This document shows, piece by piece, positions 1 through 5,313 of a DNA stretch of 7,959 nucleotides. The translations under genes and the position numbers were made by a program. This DNA is from Actinomycetes bacterium (GTDB lineage: Bacteria; Actinomycetota; Acidimicrobiia; Acidimicrobiales; Palsa-688). The notes beneath the pieces are model-generated. The model did no database searches. It was not told the origin of the DNA and saw only the letters and a list, made by a program, of their open reading frames with translations. The first letter of the stretch is position 1, and each line of letters opens with the position of its first letter. The stretch is from contig JAKAQB010000115.1 in assembly GCA_021811865.1 (NCBI GenBank), forward strand, positions 1 through 7,959. Direction: 5' to 3'.

Positions 1-1
1 C

Positions 2-421
2 TGGGGACGCAAGCCTGTGATCATTTCGTTTACGCTGCTCGCTGCGGCCGCCGCCTTTGCCTTCGGCTTCGTTCGGGGCGCGGTGCCTGTCATCATCGTC
101 GGTAGCTTCATGTCGTTCTTCGGCATCAGCGTCGATCCCGCCGTCAAGGTGTACACGGCCGAGCAGTACCCGACGTCCGTGCGCGCTACGGGCACTAATG
201 CCACCGAGGGATTCGGTCGACTAATATCGGGCATTATCGGGCCTGCCATAGTGCCATTCCTGCTAGTTAGCACGGGAGTGGTCGGGGTGTTTAGCGTGGT
301 GGGCGGCGTGGCCGTCATCGCGGTCATCGTCGTCGTCGCCATGGGTCGCGAAACCCGCGGCGTGTCACTCGAGGAGATCAACGAGAAGCAGCTCGTGGAG
401 CAGCAGGCGACCGCCGGATGA
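2..421 (+). CDS. MFS transporter, C-terminal part (5' end outside the window)
   Basis: This is an inner-membrane major facilitator superfamily permease, probably for an organic acid or other small metabolite. The frame is open to the left edge and reads WGRKPVI at once, which matches the cytoplasmic GRK/R motif before a late transmembrane helix. The GTG at 17 is therefore an internal Val codon, not the start. The 139 visible residues hold about four hydrophobic segments, likely TM9-12, at roughly residues 7-25, 28-46, 77-95 and 96-115. Between the second and third lies YTAEQYPTSVRATGTN, the typical MFS loop (YTAE-YPT-RATG). The tail RETRGVSLEEI matches the usual ETKG-SLEEI ending. The stop overlaps the next start as ATGA, so it heads or continues the operon. 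About 78% of its codons end in G/C, lower than in the right half. The substrate cannot be read; carboxylate is inferred from the downstream acid-CoA ligase. Confidence 0.88.
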   Translation, partial: WGRKPVIISFTLLAAAAAFAFGFVRGAVPVIIVGSFMSFFGISVDPAVKVYTAEQYPTSVRATGTNATEGFGRLISGIIGPAIVPFLLVSTGVVGVFSVVGGVAVIAVIVVVAMGRETRGVSLEEINEKQLVEQQATAG

Positions 422-966
422 CGCCGGGTACCTCGCCCGTCGCCGTACGTCAGCCTGACGCCACCGTCGGTGTCGTGGCAGCGGGCCCCGGAGTGGCCCG
501 AGTCCGCTTGTCCGATGCCCTCCGTCTCGTCAGCACCGCCGTCACTCTGGCCGACGCGGACGACGGCGGCGGGGTAGCCGCCGGAGTGGTGGACGGCACC
601 GGCGAGTTGGTGGCCTTTCTGCGCTCCGAGAGCGCGCCGCTACGCGCCGTCCGCATTGCCGTGATGAAGGCGTACACGGCGGCCCGTTTCGGCCGGGAGA
701 CCGCGGCCGTGGCTAAGACGCTGCAGGAGTCGGGTCGGACGCTGGCCGAGTACGGTGACCGTTCGTTCACCGCTTTGCCCGGCGGAGTGCCGCTTACAGA
801 TGGCCGGGGCCGCGTCGTGGGTGGGCTTGGCGTCAGCGGCCGGGCGCCTGAGGAGGACCACGCCCTGGCTGTGGCCGTCCTTGTCAAGGGTCAACGCGGT
901 ACCCCAGCGGCAGGTACCACGGGCCGCGATGTGACCGTCGCTGAAACAGGGGAGATACCGCGATGA
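418..966 (+). CDS. GlcG/HbpS-like (DUF336) protein
   Basis: A 182-residue member of the GlcG/HbpS (DUF336) family. Known relatives include HbpS, an extracellular haem-binding accessory protein of Streptomyces, and GlcG of the E. coli glycolate operon, whose function is unclear. Family marks seen here are GELVAFLR at 62-69, KAYTAARFGRET at 84-95, and the glycine-rich end LPGGVPLTDGRGRVVGG at 120-136 followed by GVSGRAPEEDHALA to about 151. The first 27 or so residues and the last 25 or so lie outside the core. No signal peptide is evident, so a cytoplasmic location is more likely than HbpS-like export. The start at 418 is supported by the ATGA overlap with the transporter stop. It ends in another ATGA overlap with the ligase beta gene, which points to translational coupling. 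Haem binding is a family possibility only. An accessory or sensing role for the same pathway is inferred. Confidence 0.85.
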   Translation: MTPGTSPVAVRQPDATVGVVAAGPGVARVRLSDALRLVSTAVTLADADDGGGVAAGVVDGTGELVAFLRSESAPLRAVRIAVMKAYTAARFGRETAAVAKTLQESGRTLAEYGDRSFTALPGGVPLTDGRGRVVGGLGVSGRAPEEDHALAVAVLVKGQRGTPAAGTTGRDVTVAETGEIPR

Positions 967-2117
967 TGCTGGAAGAGGGTGTGGGCAAGCAGATCCTGGC
1001 GTCAGCCGGGGTTTGTGTGCCGGCAAGCGTCGTGGTGTCGACGCCGGAGGAGGCGGCCGAGGCGGCTGTTTCGGTGGGGTTGCCGGCCATGGTGAAGGCG
1101 CAGGTGCCTGCCGGCGGCCGGGGCAAGGCGGGCGGCGTGGTTCACGCTGTGACCCCTGAGGACGCCCGCGCCGGCGCTGACCGGCTGCTCGGTTCGGCTC
1201 TGTTCGGTTTTCCCGTGGAGCGGGTCCTGGTCGAGCCGTGCATCGACCATGACGCTGAGTACTACGGCGCGGTGCTCGACGATCCCTTGCAACGCTCCCC
1301 GGTGCTGTTGTGCTGCGGGGTCGGTGGTGTTGACATCGAGGAGCGGGAACGGACTCACCCCGGCAGCGTGCAGCGCCTGGTGGCGGACATCGGCAGCGAT
1401 GTCGACCCGGCCGACCTACACGCGCTGGCCGAGCGAGCGGGCATCCCCGCCGAGCGAGTGACAGCCGTGGCCCACATGTTGGCCGGGCTATGGGCCTGCT
1501 ATCGCTCGACGGAGGCCGAACTGGTGGAGGTCAACCCGCTGGTGGTGGATGCGGCCGGCACGGCCTGGGCGCTCGACGCCAAGGTAGCCTTGGACGAGAG
1601 CGCCTTCGCTCGGCACCCGGAGTTGCAGCAACTGCTGGTCGACGGTCAGGCGCAGCCAGCGGGCACGCCGCTCGAGGAGGCTGCCCGCCAGCGCGGGCTG
1701 ATGCTCATCGAGCTCGACGGCGACGTCGGGATCGTGGCCAACGGCGCCGGGCTGACCATGGCGTCGCTGGACGTCGTCGTCTACTACGGCGGGCGCCCGG
1801 CGAACTTTATGGAGGTCGGCGGCGACAACTACACGCGGGCCGACTCCGCGATGGAGGTGGTGCTGTCGAATCCGAACGTCCGCAGCGTGCTCGTCAACTT
1901 TTGCGGCGCCTTCGCACGCGCCGACGTGATGGCCGAGGGAGTCGTTGACGCCCTTGTGAGACACCCGGGGCACGTGCCGGTGTTCTTCTCGATCCATGGA
2001 ACTGGGGCCGACGAGGGCATCGCCTGTGTTCGCCAGCGGCTCGGTGTCGAGCCTTACCCGGTGATGGACGACGCGGTGCAGGCGGCGGTAGCCGCTGCGA
2101 AGGAGGCCCAGCTGTGA
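963..2117 (+). CDS. SucC-like acid-CoA ligase beta subunit, divergent
   Basis: A 384-residue ATP-grasp subunit of an NDP-forming acid-CoA ligase of the succinyl-CoA synthetase type. With the alpha subunit it would convert a carboxylic acid, CoA and NTP to acyl-CoA, NDP and phosphate in the cytosol. Length and domain order match SucC: ATP-grasp at about 1-235, then the ligase domain. Nucleotide-site features are K45, GGRGKAGGV at 51-59, ELVEVNPLVV at 186-195 and D205; NGAGLTMASLD is at 260-270 and GGRPANFMEVGG at 276-287. Unlike true SucC, the usual NIFGGI-RCD motif is NFCGAFARAD (312-321), and the usual VRLEGTN near the C-terminus is FSIHGTG. A non-succinate substrate is therefore likely; MtkA (malate-CoA ligase) is one precedent for substrate change in this family. 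GGGGAG stands about 9 nt before the ATG, which overlaps the previous stop. Confidence 0.87.
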   Translation: MMLEEGVGKQILASAGVCVPASVVVSTPEEAAEAAVSVGLPAMVKAQVPAGGRGKAGGVVHAVTPEDARAGADRLLGSALFGFPVERVLVEPCIDHDAEYYGAVLDDPLQRSPVLLCCGVGGVDIEERERTHPGSVQRLVADIGSDVDPADLHALAERAGIPAERVTAVAHMLAGLWACYRSTEAELVEVNPLVVDAAGTAWALDAKVALDESAFARHPELQQLLVDGQAQPAGTPLEEAARQRGLMLIELDGDVGIVANGAGLTMASLDVVVYYGGRPANFMEVGGDNYTRADSAMEVVLSNPNVRSVLVNFCGAFARADVMAEGVVDALVRHPGHVPVFFSIHGTGADEGIACVRQRLGVEPYPVMDDAVQAAVAAAKEAQL

Positions 2118-3031
2118 CCACTTCCATTGTTCCTGCCAGCGACGACGACGTGCTCATCCAGGGCATCACCGGCCGCCAAGCCTCGTTTTGGACCGGCATG
2201 ATGTTGCGCGCCGGGACCCCGGTGGTGGCCGGAGCCAGCCCCGGGCGCGGCGGGCGCCAGGTCGAGGGTCTACCCGTCTACGACACGGTGGGCGACGCCG
2301 TAGCGCACCACCAGGTGGGCACGTCGGTACTATTCACGCCGTCGAGCGCGACACGCGACGCGGCCGTCGAGGCGATGGAGGCCGGAGTGCGTCGATTGGT
2401 GCTTCTGGCCGAGTTCGTACCGCGCCATGACGTGCTGAGCATCATGGAGGTCGCCCGGCGGACCGGGTCTCGGGTCGTAGGTCCCAACACGGCCGGCATG
2501 GTCGTGCCCGGCACCCACTCGTTGGGTATCATGCCCGGCTTCTCGAACGAGGTCTTCCGGACCGGCCCCGTGGGCGTTGTGTCCCGCAGTGGAAGCCTCG
2601 GCACCTTGATCTGCCTCGAACTGGTGTCAGCCGGCCTGGGTCAGTCTGCCTTCGTCGGGGTTGGCGGTGACCCCATCGTCGGGACCACCACTCGCGAGGC
2701 GATCGAAGAGTTGGCTGACCTTCCGGGCACCCGGGCCATTGTTATCGTGGGCGAGGTCGGCGGAGTAATGGAGGAGGACGCCGCCGAGGCGGTGTCCAAA
2801 CTCGATGTGCCCGTGGTGGCCTTCATTGCCGGCCGCAGTGCCCCACCAGGACGGCGCATGGGCCATGCCGGAGCCATCGTGACGGGAGGTAGAGGGACCG
2901 CGGAGGGCAAAGTTGCGGCGCTGAGCGACGCCGGGGCGGTGGTCGCCAACACGCCCCGCATCGCGGCGATCACCGTGGCCGGGGCTCTCGCCACTGACGA
3001 CCGGATGAACTCCTCGGCACGTTCGGCGTGA
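2114..3031 (+). CDS. SucD-like acid-CoA ligase alpha subunit, divergent
   Basis: A 305-residue CoA-binding partner of the preceding beta subunit. It has an N-terminal Rossmann CoA-binding domain (GITGRQASFW at 17-26) and a C-terminal ligase domain carrying the phosphohistidine. The active-site His is H251 in GRRMGHAGAIV, matching SucD. SRSGSLG (157-163), VGVGGDPIVG (181-190) and GEVGG (213-217) are also conserved, so phosphoryl transfer should work. Differences from true SucD are GPNTAG (123-128) where GPNCPG is usual, LAEFVP where TEGIP is usual, and Trp26 where His follows GTF in E. coli SucD. It starts with GTG inside the beta stop (GTGA), behind a strong AAGGAGG at 2100-2106 with a 7-nt gap, so equimolar coupled translation is expected. 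A housekeeping sucD is the alternative, but the pocket changes and operon partners argue against it. Confidence 0.87.
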   Translation: MTTSIVPASDDDVLIQGITGRQASFWTGMMLRAGTPVVAGASPGRGGRQVEGLPVYDTVGDAVAHHQVGTSVLFTPSSATRDAAVEAMEAGVRRLVLLAEFVPRHDVLSIMEVARRTGSRVVGPNTAGMVVPGTHSLGIMPGFSNEVFRTGPVGVVSRSGSLGTLICLELVSAGLGQSAFVGVGGDPIVGTTTREAIEELADLPGTRAIVIVGEVGGVMEEDAAEAVSKLDVPVVAFIAGRSAPPGRRMGHAGAIVTGGRGTAEGKVAALSDAGAVVANTPRIAAITVAGALATDDRMNSSARSA

Positions 3032-3136
3032 AGAGCGCCGAGATCGTCACAAGCTAACCCATCTCCCTCCGGGTGGCGATCGCTCGACGCGACGGGGATG
3101 TGCCGGCAGGCGGCAGGAACACTATGGAATCGACAG

Positions 3137-3151
3137 CACGTTACGGACGTG
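3137..3151. promoter_or_regulatory. Short inverted repeat CACGT-N5-ACGTG before the SDR gene
   Basis: Perfect 5-bp arms, CACGT at 3137-3141 and ACGTG at 3147-3151, are separated by TACGG. It lies in the roughly 150-bp gap between the ligase alpha gene and the preferred SDR start, 27 bases upstream of that start. This is a plausible position for a dimeric regulator, but a 5-bp repeat arises easily by chance in GC-rich DNA. It would be coding if the SDR started at 3098. No convincing -10/-35 pair was found in this gap. Confidence 0.2.
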
Positions 3152-3162
3152 GCGACGCAGAT

Positions 3163-3169
3163 AAAGGAG
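3163..3169 (+). promoter_or_regulatory. Ribosome binding site AAAGGAG for the SDR gene
   Basis: AAAGGAG is the only good Shine-Dalgarno match in front of the SDR reading frame. It ends 9 nt before GTG 3179. The alternatives, ATG 3098 and GTG 3149, have no comparable site. It therefore favours a protein starting MDVKGKVAVVTG, a normal SDR N-terminus. Confidence 0.55.
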
Positions 3170-3178
3170 TTGGGGCTC

Positions 3179-3961
3179 GTGGATGTGAAGGGAAAGGTCG
3201 CGGTGGTCACCGGATCGGGGTCGTCGGCCGGCATCGGTCGGTCGACGGTTGTGCGGCTGGCCCAGCTCGGGGCCCGAGGCGTGGTTGTCAACCACGCCAG
3301 AGACAGTTCGCGTTCAAAGGCCCAGGTGGTGGCCAAGGAAGCAGAGCAGGCTGGGTCCGAGGCTCTGGTGGTGCAGGCCGACGTCTCTGACGACGGCGCC
3401 GTCCGGGACATGATGGCGGCCGCCCACGATACCTTCGGCCGGCTCGACATCCTCGTCAACAACGCGGCGACCACCGTGCGGGTCCGCTTCGAGGACCTTG
3501 AGGGGCTCACCGAGGAAGTGTGGGCGCGCAACCTGGGTGTCAACCTGAAAGGGACGTTCTACTGCATCCGCGCCGCCCGGTCATTCATGGAGGAGACCGG
3601 CGATGGGGCAGTGGTCAATATCTCGTCCATAGCCGGCATCCGCGCCGTGGGGTCGTCGTCTATAGCCTACGGCGCGGCGAAGGCCGGGGTCATCAACATG
3701 ACCATGTTTCTCGCGCGTGCTCTGTCGCCGGCCATCCGTGTCAACTGCGTCACCGCCGGGTTCGTCAAAGGCCAGTGGATGCAGGAGAGCCTGGGCGACG
3801 ACCGCTATGAGACAGCGCTGGAACGCACCTCGGAACGAATCCCTCGCGGCCGGGTAGCCGATCCCGACGACGTCGCCCACGCGGTGGTGTCGCTCATCGA
3901 GTCCGACTTCATCACTGGGCAGAACCTGATCTGCGACGGCGGATTCCTGATCCGGGACTGA
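3179..3961 (+). CDS. Short-chain dehydrogenase/reductase (SDR)
   Basis: A 260-residue classical SDR that interconverts a hydroxyl and a keto group using NAD(P)(H). Seen with the 3179 start: an N-terminal Rossmann strand and TGSGSSAGIG (11-20), a cofactor loop with two residues more than the standard TG-xxx-GIG; NNAA at 94-97; NISSIAG (147-153) supplying the catalytic Ser; the YGAAK pair Tyr164 and Lys168; and the C-terminal TGQNLICDGG. The stretch VVVNHARDS after the second strand, with an Arg, hints at NADP(H). The frame stays open to ATG 3098 (287 residues), but only GTG 3179 has a good ribosome binding site, at 3163-3169. It lies 147 bp after the ligase alpha gene, so it may share that transcript or have its own promoter. 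A hairpin follows the stop directly. The substrate is unknown; a hydroxy- or keto-acid or its CoA ester would fit the neighbours. Confidence 0.88.
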   Translation: MDVKGKVAVVTGSGSSAGIGRSTVVRLAQLGARGVVVNHARDSSRSKAQVVAKEAEQAGSEALVVQADVSDDGAVRDMMAAAHDTFGRLDILVNNAATTVRVRFEDLEGLTEEVWARNLGVNLKGTFYCIRAARSFMEETGDGAVVNISSIAGIRAVGSSSIAYGAAKAGVINMTMFLARALSPAIRVNCVTAGFVKGQWMQESLGDDRYETALERTSERIPRGRVADPDDVAHAVVSLIESDFITGQNLICDGGFLIRD

Positions 3962-4003
3962 GCGCCATCAGCCGGCCCCACCTCGGGGGCCGGCTGATGG
4001 CGC
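3962..4003. terminator. Perfect 18-bp hairpin between convergent genes, likely bidirectional terminator
   Basis: Arms at 3962-3979 and 3986-4003 are exact reverse complements (GCGCCATCAGCCGGCCCC and its complement) around a 6-nt loop. The left arm begins at the base after the SDR stop. No T-tract follows, which is common for actinobacterial terminators. The structure is symmetric and sits between the + strand operon and the - strand Holin-X gene, so it could stop transcription from both sides. Stem and position are directly visible; termination activity is inferred. Confidence 0.75.
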
Positions 4004-4053
4004 ATGGCCTGATCAACGAGTTGCAGCCCCTTCGTTCAGTTGACATGGGGCGT

Positions 4054-4065
4054 TCGACGCGTCGA
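4054..4065. repeat. 12-bp perfect palindrome in the convergent intergenic gap
   Basis: TCGACGCGTCGA reads identically on both strands. It lies in the 181-bp gap (4004-4184) between the hairpin and the Holin-X stop, where I found no gene. It could be a protein-binding site or simply reflect CG-rich composition. A second weak hairpin (GCGCC/GGCGC, 4142-4158) lies nearer the Holin-X stop. Neither has clear support as a functional site. Confidence 0.25.
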
Positions 4066-4184
4066 CCGGGACGCGAGACGGATGAAGCCCGCCCGCGGGG
4101 TCTTGACGGACGTCGACCCCACCCGGCAACGCCTCGAGTGAGCGCCCTTCGACGGCGCCTGCCCAACACAAACCAGGGAGACCG

Positions 4185-4583
4185 TCAGGCCACGTGCTCG
4201 GCGGCCTCCCGCATCGCCTCGGCTCCCTCTCCCACCGTCTCGCTCGGCACGGGGAGTGGCGACTCCTTCAGGCGCTGCAGCCCGGTCGTGATCGCCACGA
4301 CCGAGCCGCCGGCGAAGCCCACCATCGCCACCACGGCGGCGCTGAGCGGCGGCAGGGGCTTCTCCAGCACCCGGAGGGCGACGCGGTAGCCGGACGCGCC
4401 CGCCGCCACCCCGAGGGCGCCCCCGACGGCGAGCAGCCCGAGTCCGGGGGCGGCAGCCTTCAGCTTGGACCAGACCTCTGCTCTGGCCTGCTCGAGCTCC
4501 CTGCGGACGAGGACGCCGGTCTCCTCAGAGAGCCGGCCGAGAGCGTCCGCCATGGCCTCCTGCGCGCGCTGTGGATCGGTCAC
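4185..4583 (-). CDS. Actinobacterial Holin-X family (phage holin family) membrane protein
   Basis: A small 132-residue membrane protein resembling the Putative Actinobacterial Holin-X (PF07332) group. Layout: an amphipathic charged helix at about 5-44 containing LVRRELEQARAEVWSKLK, two hydrophobic segments at about 47-66 and 80-102 rich in Gly and Ala, and a short polar tail ending EAMREAAEHVA. The RREL-AR-E pattern before two transmembrane helices is typical of the family, whose members are mostly chromosomal and of unknown function despite the holin name. No endolysin or other phage gene is near. The start is GTG at 4583, with AAGGGG about 12 nt upstream; ATG at residue 11 is an alternative. 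It lies 134 bp behind the MBL gene on the same strand, so it may be the last gene of that transcript or separate. It converges on the SDR operon. Confidence 0.75.
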   Translation of the reverse strand: MTDPQRAQEAMADALGRLSEETGVLVRRELEQARAEVWSKLKAAAPGLGLLAVGGALGVAAGASGYRVALRVLEKPLPPLSAAVVAMVGFAGGSVVAITTGLQRLKESPLPVPSETVGEGAEAMREAAEHVA

Positions 4584-4668
4584 GACGGTGCTGTACCCCT
4601 TCCCGGGGTCCGATCCACCGGACTCGCCGGTCAGCTCCCGATCCGTGGCGGTTCCTCACCGAGCGTCG

Positions 4669-4699
4669 CCGGCGCCTGCCGCCGCGGTGTCGGCGCCAG
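4669..4699 (-). terminator. Possible hairpin behind the MBL gene
   Basis: GGCGCC at 4671-4676 and again at 4692-4697 can pair. Flanking bases extend this to an approximately 8-bp stem including one G-U pair, with a 15-nt loop. It begins 18 nt past the MBL stop on the - strand and has no T-tract. It could be a weak terminator separating the synthetase-ATL-MBL transcript from the Holin-X gene. GC-rich DNA gives such pairings easily, so support is weak. Confidence 0.25.
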
Positions 4700-4717
4700 G
4701 CCTGCGATGCCTCGGGG

Positions 4718-5284
4718 TCAGCCCGTCACATGGAAGGGCGCACCGTGGCCTGGGACCACGATGTCGGCGACGGCGAGGATGCGCCGCCGGCTCTCCTCGA
4801 GAGCACCCTGGTCGCTCGCGAGCGGGTCGATCGTCGGGGTCCGGTCCGGGAACCACCAGGCATGGGTGAGCACGGCCGTCCCCTCGTCGGTCTCGACGAC
4901 GAGCGAGGCGCACTCGGGCGAGTGGCCAGGCGTCGAGATCACCGAGACGCCCTCGGCGAGCACGAACCCCTCGCCGGCGTGCTCGGACCAGACGTCCCCC
5001 CGGTAGATCGAGCCGCCGTCGACGACGACGGCGGCGGGGAACTGCCCGGCGTTGCGGGTGTGGTCGACGTGGTGGTGGGTGAGGAAGACATGGGTCACGT
5101 CCTCCATCGCGACCCCGGCGGCCCCGAGAGCCCCGGCGATCTCCTCGGGAGAGGCGACGAGGCCCGGATCGACGACCATCGTGAGCTCGCCGGAGCGGAC
5201 GAGCGAGACCGTCGGGCGGACGTGCTCCCCGTCGTCGCGTTCTTCCACGTAGCCCGTCAAGAGCACCTCGAGCCTCGCCGTCAT
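4718..5284 (-). CDS. Metallo-beta-lactamase-fold hydrolase, MBLAC1-like, with altered metal site
   Basis: A 188-residue MBL-fold protein, close to the minimal length for the fold. The metal motif HxHxDH is complete as HHHVDH (70-75), followed by His121 in PGHSPE and His180 in VVPGHGAPF. From memory, the C-terminal half (ESRRRILAVADIVVPGHG) resembles the MBLAC1 group. The expected metal-bridging Asp, in a GD pair at the end of the strand before this region, is missing: the sequence reads LTHAWWF, placing His141 there. It may bind one metal or use His as a ligand. The frame runs upstream to 5500, but ATG 5284 is chosen because GGGAGG lies 4 nt before it, the fold starts there, and the extension is Arg/Pro-rich and overlaps the ATL gene. 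It follows ATL by 29 nt, so it is likely in that operon. The substrate is unknown; thioester or ester hydrolysis would suit the acyl-CoA synthetase neighbour but is inferred. Confidence 0.82.
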   Translation of the reverse strand: MTARLEVLLTGYVEERDDGEHVRPTVSLVRSGELTMVVDPGLVASPEEIAGALGAAGVAMEDVTHVFLTHHHVDHTRNAGQFPAAVVVDGGSIYRGDVWSEHAGEGFVLAEGVSVISTPGHSPECASLVVETDEGTAVLTHAWWFPDRTPTIDPLASDQGALEESRRRILAVADIVVPGHGAPFHVTG

Positions 5285-5288
5285 GGTC

Positions 5289-5294
5289 CCTCCC
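5289..5294 (-). promoter_or_regulatory. Ribosome binding site GGGAGG for the MBL gene
   Basis: On the - strand GGGAGG stands 4 nt before ATG 5284. It decides this start over upstream candidates reaching 5500, which would extend the protein by 72 Arg/Pro-rich residues across the ATL gene. Confidence 0.6.
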
Positions 5295-5313
5295 CGGTCG
5301 CCGCCCGGCAGGC

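Noticed and set aside
963..3031. Housekeeping succinyl-CoA synthetase (sucCD)
   Set aside because: Overall architecture fits, but NIFGGI-RCD and GPNCPG are replaced and the neighbours are a transporter, a DUF336 protein and an SDR, so a specialised paralogue is more likely.
3100..3128. Promoter for the SDR gene using TATGGA at 3123-3128
   Set aside because: The base at the last -10 position is wrong and nothing resembling a -35 box lies at 17 bp.
2641..3543. 300-codon open frame on the - strand across the ligase alpha and SDR genes
   Set aside because: Antisense to two well-supported genes; Ser/Thr/Ala/Pro-rich with no domain signature.
4040..4045. TTGACA as a -35 promoter box in the convergent gap
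   Set aside because: No -10 box at 16-18 bp and no gene downstream on that strand.
3997..4389. 130-codon + strand frame beginning in the hairpin
   Set aside because: Starts inside the terminator arm, Arg-rich, and overlaps the Holin-X gene antisense.
4185..4583. Prophage remnant suggested by the holin-like gene
   Set aside because: Holin-X proteins are widespread chromosomal membrane proteins; no lysin, structural, integrase or att sequence is present.
4584..4717. ECF-type promoter (GGAACC-like) before the Holin-X gene
   Set aside because: A GGAACC-like hexamer is present on the - strand but I found no matching -10 at a suitable distance.
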